Part shown: one piece after another, positions 23,877-31,972 of the stretch | Layout of the letters: the number at the start of each line of letters is the position of its first letter | Position numbering within the stretch: position 1 is the stretch's first letter | Source: an uncultured Massilia sp. | GTDB taxonomy: Bacteria > Pseudomonadota > Gammaproteobacteria > Burkholderiales > Burkholderiaceae_D | Assembly (NCBI RefSeq): GCF_913773735.1 | Contig: NZ_CAJYEB010000048.1 | Coordinates: 1 to 38,795 of the forward strand | Length of the DNA stretch: 38,795 bases | Direction of reading: 5' to 3' | Notes under the pieces: generated by a model | Database searches by the model: none | What the model was told of the DNA's origin: nothing | The model's input: the letters and a program-made list of their open reading frames with translations, nothing else | Position numbers and translations under genes: made by a program

Positions 23877-24036
23877 AAAATGTTCGCGCGGGGTCACGTT
23901 TGCGCCATGCACAAAAACAGGGCGGATGTATCTATAAAGCAACATCCTGTGCACGATCCCGGTGCCGCTATTGCGCGCCGGGCCCCGGGATGGACTGTTA
24001 GGATCGCATCAACCTGACAACGCAATGGAGAGCATC

Positions 24037-24246
24037 ATGGCAGACCAGAACCTCAAACCCGACCCGGCCGCACAGAGTCCGGCGATCCTGCACGAAGCCG
24101 ACATCGGCAGCGGCGAGCGCACGCCGGCCCAGCACGATACCGACCGGATGATCCGCGAGATCCCGCGCCGCGGCGAAGGCAGCCGGCAGGATGCGGACAC
24201 GGCGGGCAACCGCCAGGGGGACAAGCAGGACTCGTCGAAGGACTGA
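24037..24246 (+). CDS. Small hydrophilic hypothetical protein
   Basis: This 69-residue protein begins MADQNLKPDPAAQSPAILHE and is rich in Asp, Arg, Gln and Gly, without hydrophobic stretches; it is probably disordered. GGAGAG lies 4 to 9 bases before the ATG at 24037. A TATAAA box (23933-23938) upstream is a possible -10. No family is recognised; a stress-related role is possible for such proteins but not shown. Confidence 0.6.
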   Translation: MADQNLKPDPAAQSPAILHEADIGSGERTPAQHDTDRMIREIPRRGEGSRQDADTAGNRQGDKQDSSKD

Positions 24247-24319
24247 CGGACCGGCAACGCCCGGTGGACGGGCACCAGGTGCCCGCCAACCGGGCGCAGC
24301 GGCAAACATCGACGCTTCC

Positions 24320-24379
24320 TGCATTCACCCTGCGTGCATTCACCCTGCCTGCATTCACCCTGCCTGCATTTATCCAGCC
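24320..24379. repeat. 15-bp tandem repeat, four units
   Basis: The unit TGCATTCACCCTGCC occurs at 24320, 24335 and 24350 (first unit ends G), and a diverged unit follows at 24365. It lies between convergent small genes, and the last unit contains the stop codon of the minus-strand gene (24370-24372). Confidence 0.9.
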
Positions 24380-24540
24380 TTGACGGGCGGCTCCGGCGGC
24401 GTGGGTTCCTCGATCGGGGCGCGGGCCGGCGCCGGCACGTCGTCCGGATCGGGCCGCGGCTGTGGCGGCGGCAGGTCGGGATCGGGGGTCGTATGGGCGC
24501 GCAACGCCTGGCGCCCTTCGTGGTCCAGCATGGTCGTCAT
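24370..24540 (-). CDS. 56-residue proline-rich hypothetical protein
   Basis: The frame begins MTTMLDHEGRQALRAHTTPD, with AAGGAGG 5 bases before the ATG at 24540, a near-perfect SD. The rest is Pro/Asp/Glu-rich (DLPPPQPRPDPDDVPAPARA) and ends PPVKAG. It is probably disordered. It has no recognised family. Its stop codon lies in the last unit of the 15-bp tandem repeat, so unit gain or loss could change the C-terminus. The SD is the main support for it being a gene. Confidence 0.62.
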   Translation of the reverse strand: MTTMLDHEGRQALRAHTTPDPDLPPPQPRPDPDDVPAPARAPIEEPTPPEPPVKAG

Positions 24541-24564
24541 GGTTCCTCCTTGAAGCCACAGCGC

Positions 24565-24609
24565 CGCCAGCGCGCTGGCGCCGCTGATGTTGATGTCGAT
24601 GTCGATGTT
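24565..24609. repeat. 16-bp palindrome and GATGTY hexamer repeat
   Basis: A perfect palindrome, CGCCAGCGCGCTGGCG (24565-24580), is followed by four tandem hexamers GATGTT, GATGTC, GATGTC, GATGTT (24586-24609). Both lie in the upstream region of the 56-residue gene and could affect its promoter. Confidence 0.6.
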
Positions 24610-24728
24610 GTGCGGAGCCTAGCATGGAAGACCGCCCGCGGTGTTCAATCGTGCGCAGTCCGGCCGTGCGCACTGGCGGCGCCGGCTGGTATAGTGGCAA
24701 ATTGCCATTCATTCACTTTCCGACGACC

Positions 24729-25625
24729 ATGCGCCGCCTGTCCGCCCTGCTCCTGACCGCCGCCTGCGCCGGCGCCGTCCATGCCGCACCGATGAAACTG
24801 TCCGACTACATGGCCCTGAGCGGGCCGGCGCCGAGCGCCACCTTTCGCTATGGCAGCGCGCCATCCCAGTACGCCGAGTTGTTCATGCCACCAGGCAAGG
24901 GGCCGTTCCCCGTCGCCGTGCTGGTGCACGGCGGCTGCTGGACGAAGGCGTTCGGCGGCATCCTCCAGTTCCGCAACATGGCCGGGGCGCTGGCCGCGCG
25001 CGGCATCGCCGCCTGGAACGTGGAATACCGCCGCGTCGACGAGGAGGGCGGCGGCTATCCGGGCATGTACCTGGACATGAATGCCGCGCTCGACACGCTG
25101 GCGCAGGCGGCCCGCCACTACCCGCTCGACCTGCAGCGACTGGCCGCGGTGGGGCACTCGGCCGGCGGCCAGCTCGTGCAATGGATCGGCGCGCGGCCGC
25201 GCATCCCGTCGTCGAGCCCCTTGTACCGCGCCGACGCGCTGCCCGTGAAGAACGTCGTCAGCCTGGGCGGCCTGGCCGACCTGCGCCGCGAGGCGGCCCT
25301 GATCGAGACCAGCTGCGAGCGCAGCACGGTCCAGTTGGCCGGCACGCCGAGCAAGGAACGGCCCGACGTGTTTTCCGACACCAATGCCGGCGACCTGCTG
25401 CCGAGCGGCACCCGCACGATCCTCGTTACCGGCGAACTGGACACGATCTCGCCGCCGCGCGTGGCGCACGACTTCGCGGCCCGCGCCCGCGCCGCCGGCG
25501 ACCGCGCGGAAGTCGTGATCCTGCCCGGCGCCAGCCACTACGACGAAGTGGCGGCCGGCTCGGCGTCGTGGCCGCTGGTGCTGCAGGCGATCGAGACGGC
25601 GCTGGCGCCGACGGGCACGCCTTGA
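24729..25625 (+). CDS. Secreted alpha/beta-hydrolase, esterase/lipase-like
   Basis: This 298-residue protein has a signal peptide (MRRLSALLLTAACAGAVHAA). The hydrolase core has the oxyanion motif VLVHGGCW, the nucleophile elbow GHSAGGQ, a late acidic region (VTGELDTISPP) and the catalytic His in PGASHYDE. This is the HGG...GxSxGG pattern of esterases related to BD-FAE and kynurenine formamidase. It should act in the periplasm or outside. Substrate unknown. A TATAGT box near 24690 may be its -10, with a leader of about 30 bases. It converges with the ferredoxin gene, 21 bp apart. Confidence 0.87.
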   Translation: MRRLSALLLTAACAGAVHAAPMKLSDYMALSGPAPSATFRYGSAPSQYAELFMPPGKGPFPVAVLVHGGCWTKAFGGILQFRNMAGALAARGIAAWNVEYRRVDEEGGGYPGMYLDMNAALDTLAQAARHYPLDLQRLAAVGHSAGGQLVQWIGARPRIPSSSPLYRADALPVKNVVSLGGLADLRREAALIETSCERSTVQLAGTPSKERPDVFSDTNAGDLLPSGTRTILVTGELDTISPPRVAHDFAARARAAGDRAEVVILPGASHYDEVAAGSASWPLVLQAIETALAPTGTP

Positions 25626-25646
25626 CCGCGCCGGCAGGACGCCACG

Positions 25647-25946
25647 TCAATCCGGAAACACGATGCGCCGCGCCAGGCGCTGCTCGACGGTGACGTCGCC
25701 CTCGGCCACGGCCACGCACGGCAGGATGTAGCCTTCGCGCTTCTCGTCGAACGACAGGCCCGGCCACTCGACCAGGTGGCGCGCGCCGCCGGCGTTCAGG
25801 CGGCACAGGCAGGTACGGCAGGTACCGTTGCGGCAGGAACTGGGCAGGTCGACGCCGGCCCGCTCGGCCGCGTGCAGGATGGTTTCGCCCGCGTCCGCCG
25901 CGAACGACCAGCCGGACGGCTGGAGGGTGATGGTGACTGTGCTCAT
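25647..25946 (-). CDS. 2Fe-2S ferredoxin, plant/adrenodoxin-like fold
   Basis: This 99-residue protein carries one [2Fe-2S] cluster. The ligands are the cysteines in SSCRNGTCRTCLC (C-x4-C-x2-C) and the later C in ILPCVAVAEGDV. The N-terminus VTITLQPSGWSFAADAGETILHAAERAGVDLP is the usual beta-grasp start. It would pass single electrons to an oxygenase or reductase; no partner is adjacent. EgtB- and SenA-type enzymes do not need a ferredoxin. The start has no SD; a TACAAT box 7 bases upstream suggests a leaderless transcript. Confidence 0.9.
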   Translation of the reverse strand: MSTVTITLQPSGWSFAADAGETILHAAERAGVDLPSSCRNGTCRTCLCRLNAGGARHLVEWPGLSFDEKREGYILPCVAVAEGDVTVEQRLARRIVFPD

Positions 25947-25953
25947 GGGCCCG

Positions 25954-25959
25954 ATTGTA
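25954..25959 (-). promoter_or_regulatory. -10-like box of the ferredoxin gene, placed for a leaderless mRNA
   Basis: TACAAT on the minus strand ends seven bases before the ATG at 25946; no SD is present. The -35 region is weak. Confidence 0.45.
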
Positions 25960-26046
25960 CCGGCCGGGCATGGGTTCGTTCGCGCACAGACCCTGTTCTT
26001 GCATGTGATTAACCTGATTGCAAGGAAACAAGCAAGCAGGTGCCCC

Positions 26047-27078
26047 ATGACTTACCACACCAGAATCGCCCTTGCCGCCCTGCTGGGCAGCCTCGCCACC
26101 CTCCCCGCCGGCGCGCGCCAGGCGCAGCCGATGCCCGTGCGGCCCGCCGCGCCGCAGCCCGCCGCGGTCCAGCCCGCGGCCGTCCCTGCGTCCGCCCCGG
26201 CAGCCGCCCCGATGGCCGCGCCCGCCGATGCGGCCGAGTTCGAACGCCTGCTGCGCGCCCAAGTGCTGCTCGACCGCGCCCGCTTCTCGCCCGGCGAGAT
26301 CGACGGCGCCTACGGCTCGAACATGCGCCAGGCCCTGTCCGGCTTCCAGAAGGCGCGCGGCCTGCCGGTCACCGGCAAGCTCGACGACGCCACCTGGAAC
26401 CTGCTGCATGCCGACGCCACGCCCACGCTGCTGACCTACACGCTGGCCGAGGCCGACGTCGCCGGCCCCTTCCGTCCCGTGCCGAACGACATGATGGAAA
26501 AGGCGAAGCTGCCGGCGCTCGGCTATGCCTCGGCGGCCGAGGGACTGGGCGAGAAATTCCACGCCAGCCCGGCGCTGCTGCAACGACTGAATCCGGGCAA
26601 GGACCTGGGCCGCGCCGGCGAACAGATCGTCGTGCCCAACGTGGTCGGCACGCCGCCGCTGCCGCCGGCCGCGCGCGTGGTGGTATCGAACGCGGCGCGC
26701 GTGCTGTGGCTGCAGGATGCGGCCGGCAACCAGATCGCCCAGTACCCGGTGTCGACGGGCAGCGAGCACGATCCGCTGCCGATCGGCCAGTGGACCATCG
26801 AGGGCGTGCACCGCAATCCGACCTACCACTACAACCCCAAGCTGTTCTGGGACGCCCGTCCGGGCGACAAGAAGACCACCGTGGCCGCCGGCCCCAACAA
26901 CCCGGTCGGCGTGGCCTGGATCGACCTGTCCAAGCCGCACTACGGCATCCACGGCACCCCCGTGCCGTCCACGGTCGGCAAGACCGAATCGCACGGCTGC
27001 ATCCGCCTGACCAACTGGAGCGTCGCCGAGGTGGCGGGCCTGGTGCAGGCCGGCACCGAAGTGGTGCTGCAGGATTGA
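26047..27078 (+). CDS. L,D-transpeptidase with peptidoglycan-binding domain
   Basis: This 343-residue protein has a signal peptide (MTYHTRIALAALLGSLATLPAGA), a Pro/Ala-rich linker and a PG_binding_1 domain at about 62-120 (SPGEIDGAYGSNMRQALSGFQKARGLPVTGKLD). After a middle region comes a YkuD catalytic domain from about 215: GIHGTPVPSTVGKTESHGCIRLTN holds the HGTP histidine and the catalytic Cys in SHGCIR. It would form 3-3 cross-links or attach lipoprotein to peptidoglycan in the periplasm. AGG lies before the ATG. It is followed 48 bp later by an M23 peptidase, a second wall enzyme, so the two probably act together in wall remodelling. Confidence 0.92.
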   Translation: MTYHTRIALAALLGSLATLPAGARQAQPMPVRPAAPQPAAVQPAAVPASAPAAAPMAAPADAAEFERLLRAQVLLDRARFSPGEIDGAYGSNMRQALSGFQKARGLPVTGKLDDATWNLLHADATPTLLTYTLAEADVAGPFRPVPNDMMEKAKLPALGYASAAEGLGEKFHASPALLQRLNPGKDLGRAGEQIVVPNVVGTPPLPPAARVVVSNAARVLWLQDAAGNQIAQYPVSTGSEHDPLPIGQWTIEGVHRNPTYHYNPKLFWDARPGDKKTTVAAGPNNPVGVAWIDLSKPHYGIHGTPVPSTVGKTESHGCIRLTNWSVAEVAGLVQAGTEVVLQD

Positions 27079-27126
27079 CCCGCAGGCGCCGACGGGACAG
27101 CGGATCGCATTGACGAGGAGACGACG

Positions 27127-27837
27127 ATGAAATGGCTGATGACCTTCCTGCTCGGCGTGCTGGTGGGCGCCGGCGGCCTGTTCGCCTGGCTGCGCCAGGT
27201 GCCGCACGACGACCCGCGCGCCGCGGCCTCCAGCGCGATGGCGACGGGCTCGCTGCCGGCGCCGGCCGGCCCCGACCTGGAGAGCCAGCTGCCGCCGGCG
27301 CCGAAGGTGACGCCCGACCTGACCGAACTCGACCTGCCGTTGCGCCCGGCCGCCATGGACGCCGTCGCCGCCCTGCCCGAGGTGGCGTCCGCCGCCCCGG
27401 CCATTCCCGCCGGCCAGCTGATGGTGCCGGTCGAGGGCATCGCCTTCGCCCAGCTGAGCGACAACTACGACCAGCCGCGCGGCCGCGAACGCCATCACGA
27501 GGCGCTCGACATCATGGCGCCGAAGGGCACGCCGGTCCGCGCCACGGCCGACGGCAAGGTCGCCAAGCTGTTCACCAGCAAGCCGGGCGGCCTGACCGTC
27601 TACCAGTTTGACCCGACCGAAAAGTATGCCTACTATTACGCCCATCTGGACCGCTACGCCGACGGCCTGCAGGAAGGCGCGACGCTCAAGCGCGGCGATT
27701 TGGTGGGCTACGTCGGCAGCACCGGCAACGCCGACCCGAACGCCCCGCACCTGCACTTCGCCGTGTTCGAACTGACGCCCGAAAAGCAGTGGTGGAAAGG
27801 CACGCCCGTCAACCCGTATCCGCTGCTGGCGCGCTGA
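27127..27837 (+). CDS. M23 family (LytM-like) peptidase
   Basis: This 236-residue protein has an N-terminal membrane anchor or signal (MKWLMTFLLGVLVGAGGLFAWL), a Pro-rich linker and a LytM domain. The zinc ligands are HHEALDIMAP (H-x3-D) and HLHF, the usual active-site set, so endopeptidase activity on cross-linked peptidoglycan is likely. GAGGAG lies 7-8 bases before the ATG. It follows the L,D-transpeptidase by 48 bp and precedes a 44-residue membrane protein by 50 bp; the starts of these two genes share the same SD context (GACGAGGAG). Confidence 0.9.
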   Translation: MKWLMTFLLGVLVGAGGLFAWLRQVPHDDPRAAASSAMATGSLPAPAGPDLESQLPPAPKVTPDLTELDLPLRPAAMDAVAALPEVASAAPAIPAGQLMVPVEGIAFAQLSDNYDQPRGRERHHEALDIMAPKGTPVRATADGKVAKLFTSKPGGLTVYQFDPTEKYAYYYAHLDRYADGLQEGATLKRGDLVGYVGSTGNADPNAPHLHFAVFELTPEKQWWKGTPVNPYPLLAR

Positions 27838-27887
27838 CGCGGCCTGCGCGGCTCGGATCGTACGACACCCTCGACGAGGAGGACACG

Positions 27888-28022
27888 ATGAATCTACCCC
27901 AGGAAAAAGCCACGCGCAGCGTCGACGTGAAGGTGACGGTCGACGTGCGCGTCGACCCGGCGGGCGTCATCCTGCTGCTGGCCTCGTCGGCCATGGCCCT
28001 GTTCCTGCTCAAGCGCAAATAA
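27888..28022 (+). CDS. 44-residue membrane protein
   Basis: The product begins MNLPQEKATRSVDVKVTVDV, continues RVDPAG and has one hydrophobic span (VILLLASSAMALFLLKRK). GACGAGGAG lies just before the ATG. The charged N-terminus and KRK end suggest an inner-membrane protein. Unknown function. It is likely co-transcribed with the M23 peptidase and ends just before a bidirectional hairpin. Confidence 0.68.
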   Translation: MNLPQEKATRSVDVKVTVDVRVDPAGVILLLASSAMALFLLKRK

Positions 28023-28024
28023 CA

Positions 28025-28044
28025 CGCCCGGCCACGGCCGGGCG
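28025..28044. terminator. Hairpin between convergent genes
   Basis: CGCCCGGCC and GGCCGGGCG are perfect inverted repeats separated by AC. They lie between the 44-residue gene and the MFS gene, which converge, so the stem could stop transcription in both directions. There is no T-run. Confidence 0.5.
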
Positions 28045-28050
28045 CGCCGC

Positions 28051-29280
28051 TCAATGGGTGCAGGCGTGGGACTGCGCGCCCTCGCCCTGCGGCTGCGCGA
28101 CATGTCGGCCGGCGGCGCGGATCACCAGCAGCAGCGCCAGCACCGTCAGCGCCGCGCCGGCGAACAGCACGGCCGCGTAGCCCATGCCGGCATCGAGCAC
28201 GGCCGCCCCCATGGCCGCGCCGATCGCATTGCCCAGGTTGAACGCGCCGATGTTGACGGACGATGCGAGGCCCGGCGCTTCCGTCGCCGCACGCATCACG
28301 CGCATCTGCACCGGCGGCACCAGGGCGAACGCGGCGATGCCCCACACCAGCAGGCCGATCGCCGTGCCGGCCTTGCTGGCGGCCAGCCACGGGAAGGCGA
28401 TCATCGTCGCCGCTTCCACCAGCAGGAAGACGATCAGCGTCCGGTCGATCGAACGGTCGGCCATCTTGCCGCCCACCGAGTTACCGATCGTGAAGCCGAT
28501 GCCGACCAGCGCCAGCATCAGCGTGATGAACCCCGGCGAGGCGCCGTTGAAGGCCTGCAGCGCCGGATTGATGTAGGTGTACAGCGCGAACATGGCGCCC
28601 GACGCCAGCACGGTGGTCAGCAGCGCCTGCAGCACGACCGGGCGCAGCAGCACTTTCATTTCGGCGCGCACGTCCGGCGCCTGGCCGCGGCTGCCCTGGG
28701 GCAGGAAGGCCAGCAGCGACGCCATCGCCAGCACCCCGAGCGCCGCGATGGCGCCGAACGACTGGCGCCAGCCGATGTGGTCGCTCAGCCAGGTGGCGGC
28801 CGGCACGCCGCCGATGTTGGCGACCGTCAGGCCCATGAACATCATGGCGACGGCGCTGGCCTGCTTGTCGCGCGGCACCAGGCTGGCGGCGACCACCGAA
28901 CCGATGCCGAAGAACGCGCCATGCGTCAGGCTGGTAATGACGCGCGCCACCATCAGGCTCGCATAGCCCGGCGCCAGCGCCGACAGGGTATTGCCGATGG
29001 CAAACAAGGCCATCAGGGCGACCAGGGCCTTGCGGCGCGGCCAGCGCGCCAGCAGCAGGGTCATCACGGGCGCGCCGGCCATGACGCCGATCGCGTAGGC
29101 GGACACGAGCATGCCGGCGGACGGGATCGACACGTCGACGCCCCGGGCGATCGTGGTCAGCATGCCCATCGGGCCGAATTCCGTCGTGCCGATGCCGAAG
29201 GCGCCGACGGCGAGCGCCAGCAGGGGCCAGGTCGCGCCGCCTGCCGGTGCGCCGGAAGAGGAAGAAGAGGAGGTATGCAT
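28051..29280 (-). CDS. MFS transporter, DHA1 family (AraJ/YdhP-like)
   Basis: This 409-residue protein has about 12 membrane spans. The start of span 1 is LALAVGAFGIGTTEFGPMGML, the E-F-P pattern of AraJ/YdhP/Cml-type exporters. The loop after span 2, LLARWPRRKALVALMALFAIGN, holds the MFS motif A region. NIGGVPAATWLSDHIGWRQSFG follows, with the VPAATWL antiporter-like turn, and GSRGQAP marks the central loop. It should export small molecules with proton exchange; the substrate cannot be told. A hydrophilic Ser-rich N-terminus and a His-rich C-terminus (SHACTH) are odd. SD support is weak (GGAT). Confidence 0.86.
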   Translation of the reverse strand: MHTSSSSSSGAPAGGATWPLLALAVGAFGIGTTEFGPMGMLTTIARGVDVSIPSAGMLVSAYAIGVMAGAPVMTLLLARWPRRKALVALMALFAIGNTLSALAPGYASLMVARVITSLTHGAFFGIGSVVAASLVPRDKQASAVAMMFMGLTVANIGGVPAATWLSDHIGWRQSFGAIAALGVLAMASLLAFLPQGSRGQAPDVRAEMKVLLRPVVLQALLTTVLASGAMFALYTYINPALQAFNGASPGFITLMLALVGIGFTIGNSVGGKMADRSIDRTLIVFLLVEAATMIAFPWLAASKAGTAIGLLVWGIAAFALVPPVQMRVMRAATEAPGLASSVNIGAFNLGNAIGAAMGAAVLDAGMGYAAVLFAGAALTVLALLLVIRAAGRHVAQPQGEGAQSHACTH

Positions 29281-29358
29281 GGTTTATCCAGAAAAAGAAT
29301 CCAGCACACATTATCTGCGCGCTCGCTTTTTCGATAAACTGCATAATCCTCAAAATAC

Positions 29359-29397
29359 TTTTGCGCCGGGCGGGAAAATCCCGGTCCCGGCGCAAAA
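29359..29397 (-). terminator. Intrinsic-type terminator of the M4 protease gene
   Basis: TTTTGCGCCGGG (29359-29370) and CCCGGCGCAAAA (29386-29397) form a perfect 12-bp stem with a 15-base loop, just after the minus-strand M4 stop. The minus strand continues GTATTTTGAGG, a T-rich tail. Confidence 0.72.
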
Positions 29398-29405
29398 GAA
29401 CCGCG

Positions 29406-31226
29406 CTAGCGTTCGTCGACGTCCGCCCCGACGTTGATCGCCGCATAGGCACGCTGCACGGCGATCGCCTCGCGGCCGTCCTTGCCATACAGTTCGGCCG
29501 CCGCCTCGATCATCTTCTCGCGCGCCTGGGCATAGTTGGTGCTGGACGTGAACCTGGTGGTATTCGCCAGGAACCAGATCCGGTAGGCCTTGTCGATGCC
29601 GATGCCCGTCATCGCCAGCGGCGCCTTGACGAGGTACTTGCTGTACGTGTCGGCCGTCGTGTCGGCGCTCGAGCCCTGCGACAGGAAATAGAACATGCGG
29701 TTGTTCGGCCCGCTGCTGTAGTGCACGTCCAGGCGCTTGAGCGAGGTGCTCCAGGCGTCCGGGCTGCTGCCGTCCTTGCTGGGCTTGCGCATCCAGCGCA
29801 GCGGCGTGCCGCTCTTGCTGATCTCGGCGCCCAGCACCCAGTCGTTGCCGGCGGGCGGAATCGTGTCGCCGCGGCCGCCGGCGCGCGCATAGGCTTCGAC
29901 GACCTCGCCGTTGATGTCCGAGGCCGACTCGTTCAGGCCGCCCGACTCGCCGGAATAGGTCAGGTCCGAGGTGGCGGCGGTGACGCCGTGGCCCATCTCG
30001 TGGCCGATCACGTCGATCGACCCCAGGCTGTTGAAGGTGTTCCCGTCGCCGATGAACATGCAGCGGCAGGCGTCGCTGTAGTAGGCATTGTCGTAGGCCG
30101 TGTTGACGTGGACGGCGATGTGCGTCGCGGTATCGTGGCCGTCCAGCGAGCGCCAGCCGAACACGTTCTTCAGCGTGTCGTAGGTGTTCATCAACCCCCA
30201 TAGCGCATTCACCGCCGCGGTCTGGCCGTTGGCGTCGGTGGTCGAGCCGCCCTTGACGTACTGCTTGCCGTCGCCCCAGGTATTGCTGTCGTTGACGTAG
30301 ACCTCGCCGGAACTGCTGCCGTGGTTGGCGTTGGTGATCGCCATCGCGCCGAACGCGCCGCCGGTGCCGCGGCTGTCGTCGATCATCCGGTACTTGCCGC
30401 CGGCCAGCGTGGTATTGACCGGCACCTCGCCGTTGTACTGGCTCCGGCCCACGCCGACGACCGTCTGCAGCATGCTCCACTGGTCGAGGATGCGGGCATC
30501 GCGCGCGCCGACCACCGTGTCGTGGTAGACCGGCCGGTCGCCGATGTGCAGGCGCGTGCGCACCAGCCAGGCCAGTTCGTAGCGCTCGACGACGTCGCGC
30601 ACGTCGACGGCGTTCAGTGCCGTCTCCTGCTTGTCGCGCGCCTCGGGCGTGCGCTCCTGGCGCACCACCGGCCAGATCACCAGTTCGGCGCTCGGCGTCG
30701 CCGCGTGGCGCACGCCGGCCGCCGAGCGCATGCCGATCGACGCCAGCGCCGCGGCGATCGCGGCCTCGGCGCCGATCGCCGGCGTGACGTCGAAGTCCGG
30801 CGCCAGGCGCGCGCCGCCCGCCTTTGCATCGCCTGCCTTTGCATCGCCCCCTTTTGCATCGCCACCCTGCGCAGCGCCCGCCAGCGCGAGGCTGCGCTCG
30901 GAGGCCGACTCGGACACGATCCTGCCGGCGCCGTCCAGCACCAGCACCGATTCCGCGCCGAACACGCGCACGCCCTTCCACGTCTGCGCGACGCGCGCGA
31001 CCTGCGTGCCCTGCACGCCCGGATGCTGGCTGCGCACTTCGTAGCCGAGCCGGGCGTCGATGCCGCGCGTGGCGCGGCGCGCCTCGAGCTGGGCCAGCAA
31101 CGCGGCGCGCTGCTGGGCGCTGGGCGCCACCGGCGCGCTCATCATGCCCGGCCCGGCCGCCGCCGGTTGCGCAAGCGTCAGGAAAATGGCGCCGAGCGAC
31201 GCCAGCAGGGTCATGCGCTTGTTCAT
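29406..31226 (-). CDS. Secreted M4 family zinc metallopeptidase (thermolysin-like)
   Basis: This 606-residue pre-pro-protein has a signal peptide (MNKRMTLLASLGAIFLTLAQ, cut after AAA near residue 24), and an N-terminal propeptide (FTP/PepSY-type) to about 275, followed by the catalytic domain. Zinc ligands are H409 and H413 in HEMGH and E433 in GGLNESASDI, with the M4 catalytic Glu in HEMGH. Later GAEISKSGTPLRWMRKP and the substrate-side His in DVHYSSGPNNRMFYFLS fit the family. The propeptide has an unusual five-residue repeat, GGDAK-GGDAK-AGDAK, from a 15-bp tandem repeat in the DNA (30820-30864). AAAGGAG lies 7 bases before the ATG. It probably degrades external protein. Confidence 0.93.
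   Translation of the reverse strand: MNKRMTLLASLGAIFLTLAQPAAAGPGMMSAPVAPSAQQRAALLAQLEARRATRGIDARLGYEVRSQHPGVQGTQVARVAQTWKGVRVFGAESVLVLDGAGRIVSESASERSLALAGAAQGGDAKGGDAKAGDAKAGGARLAPDFDVTPAIGAEAAIAAALASIGMRSAAGVRHAATPSAELVIWPVVRQERTPEARDKQETALNAVDVRDVVERYELAWLVRTRLHIGDRPVYHDTVVGARDARILDQWSMLQTVVGVGRSQYNGEVPVNTTLAGGKYRMIDDSRGTGGAFGAMAITNANHGSSSGEVYVNDSNTWGDGKQYVKGGSTTDANGQTAAVNALWGLMNTYDTLKNVFGWRSLDGHDTATHIAVHVNTAYDNAYYSDACRCMFIGDGNTFNSLGSIDVIGHEMGHGVTAATSDLTYSGESGGLNESASDINGEVVEAYARAGGRGDTIPPAGNDWVLGAEISKSGTPLRWMRKPSKDGSSPDAWSTSLKRLDVHYSSGPNNRMFYFLSQGSSADTTADTYSKYLVKAPLAMTGIGIDKAYRIWFLANTTRFTSSTNYAQAREKMIEAAAELYGKDGREAIAVQRAYAAINVGADVDER
30820..30864. repeat. 15-bp in-frame tandem repeat in the M4 propeptide
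   Basis: Three 15-bp units built on CCTTTGCATCG code for [GA]GDAK repeats in the M4 propeptide. Being a multiple of three, copy-number change would keep the frame. Confidence 0.8.
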
Positions 31227-31392
31227 CTCTCATCTCCTTTCGGTGACGCCCGGCCGAGCCGACGACGGACTCGGGTGGCATCATCGCAGTGTGGATGAGC
31301 TCGATGAAAGTGGATTGCTCAAGCGCAAACAGCCGCGTGGGGGCGCCACGCGGCGGGGCATCGACGAGCCGGACGGCGCCGGCCCTCGCGGA

Positions 31393-31962
31393 TCAGCGCG
31401 GGCGCCGGCGCATCAGGTACACCGCGGCGCCGACCACGACGCCGGCGATCGCCGCCTTCTTGACCAGGCCGGCGCGGTTGTGCTCCCACTCGGCCTTGAT
31501 GCCCATCTCGCCCAGCACGTTCGGCACCTTGCCGCGCGCCAGGTCCTCGCCGATGCCCTCGACCACGTTGACGCGGTCGGCCGCCAGCAGGATCAGCCAG
31601 TGGCGCATGTCGTTCTCGGACCACTTGAACGCCAGGCGCCGCAGCATGCCGGACAGGCCCTTCGGCGGTTGCGCGGTGCCGAAGATGGGCGTGATGGCAT
31701 TGTCGCGCTCGGTCGATACCAGCACCTCGACGTGTTCCTCCTGCTGCGGCAGCTTGCCCTCGTGCTGGTGGATGAAGCGCGGCGGCGTGCGCTCCATCGG
31801 CACGCCGGGGCGGTTCTTGCGGTCGAGGTCGGCGCCCCAGCCCTGGATGTGGGACAGCGACGCGCGGCTCGGACGGCGCGGCACGTCGTCGAAGTCGCCC
31901 TGCGGCGGGTGGTGGTGGACGTGGCCGTCGTGGCCGTGCGGGTGTTCGCGGTGCGTTTCCAT
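31393..31962 (-). CDS. His-rich, tail-anchored hypothetical protein
   Basis: I do not recognise this 189-residue protein. The N-terminus is rich in His (HREHPHGHDGHVHHHPP within the first 22 residues) and could bind metal. The middle (HQHEGKLPQQEEHVEVLVSTERDNAITPIFGTAQPPKGLSGMLRRLAFKWSENDMRHWLILLAADRVN) looks folded and is largely polar. The C-terminus has one hydrophobic span (KKAAIAGVVVGAAVYLM) followed by RRRPR, as in tail-anchored proteins facing the cytoplasm. It starts 10 bp after the stop of the zinc-dependent alcohol dehydrogenase, so both are one operon. A role as metal or protein partner of the dehydrogenase is conceivable only from this position. Confidence 0.7.
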   Translation of the reverse strand: METHREHPHGHDGHVHHHPPQGDFDDVPRRPSRASLSHIQGWGADLDRKNRPGVPMERTPPRFIHQHEGKLPQQEEHVEVLVSTERDNAITPIFGTAQPPKGLSGMLRRLAFKWSENDMRHWLILLAADRVNVVEGIGEDLARGKVPNVLGEMGIKAEWEHNRAGLVKKAAIAGVVVGAAVYLMRRRPR

Positions 31963-31972
31963 GGCGGTCTCC

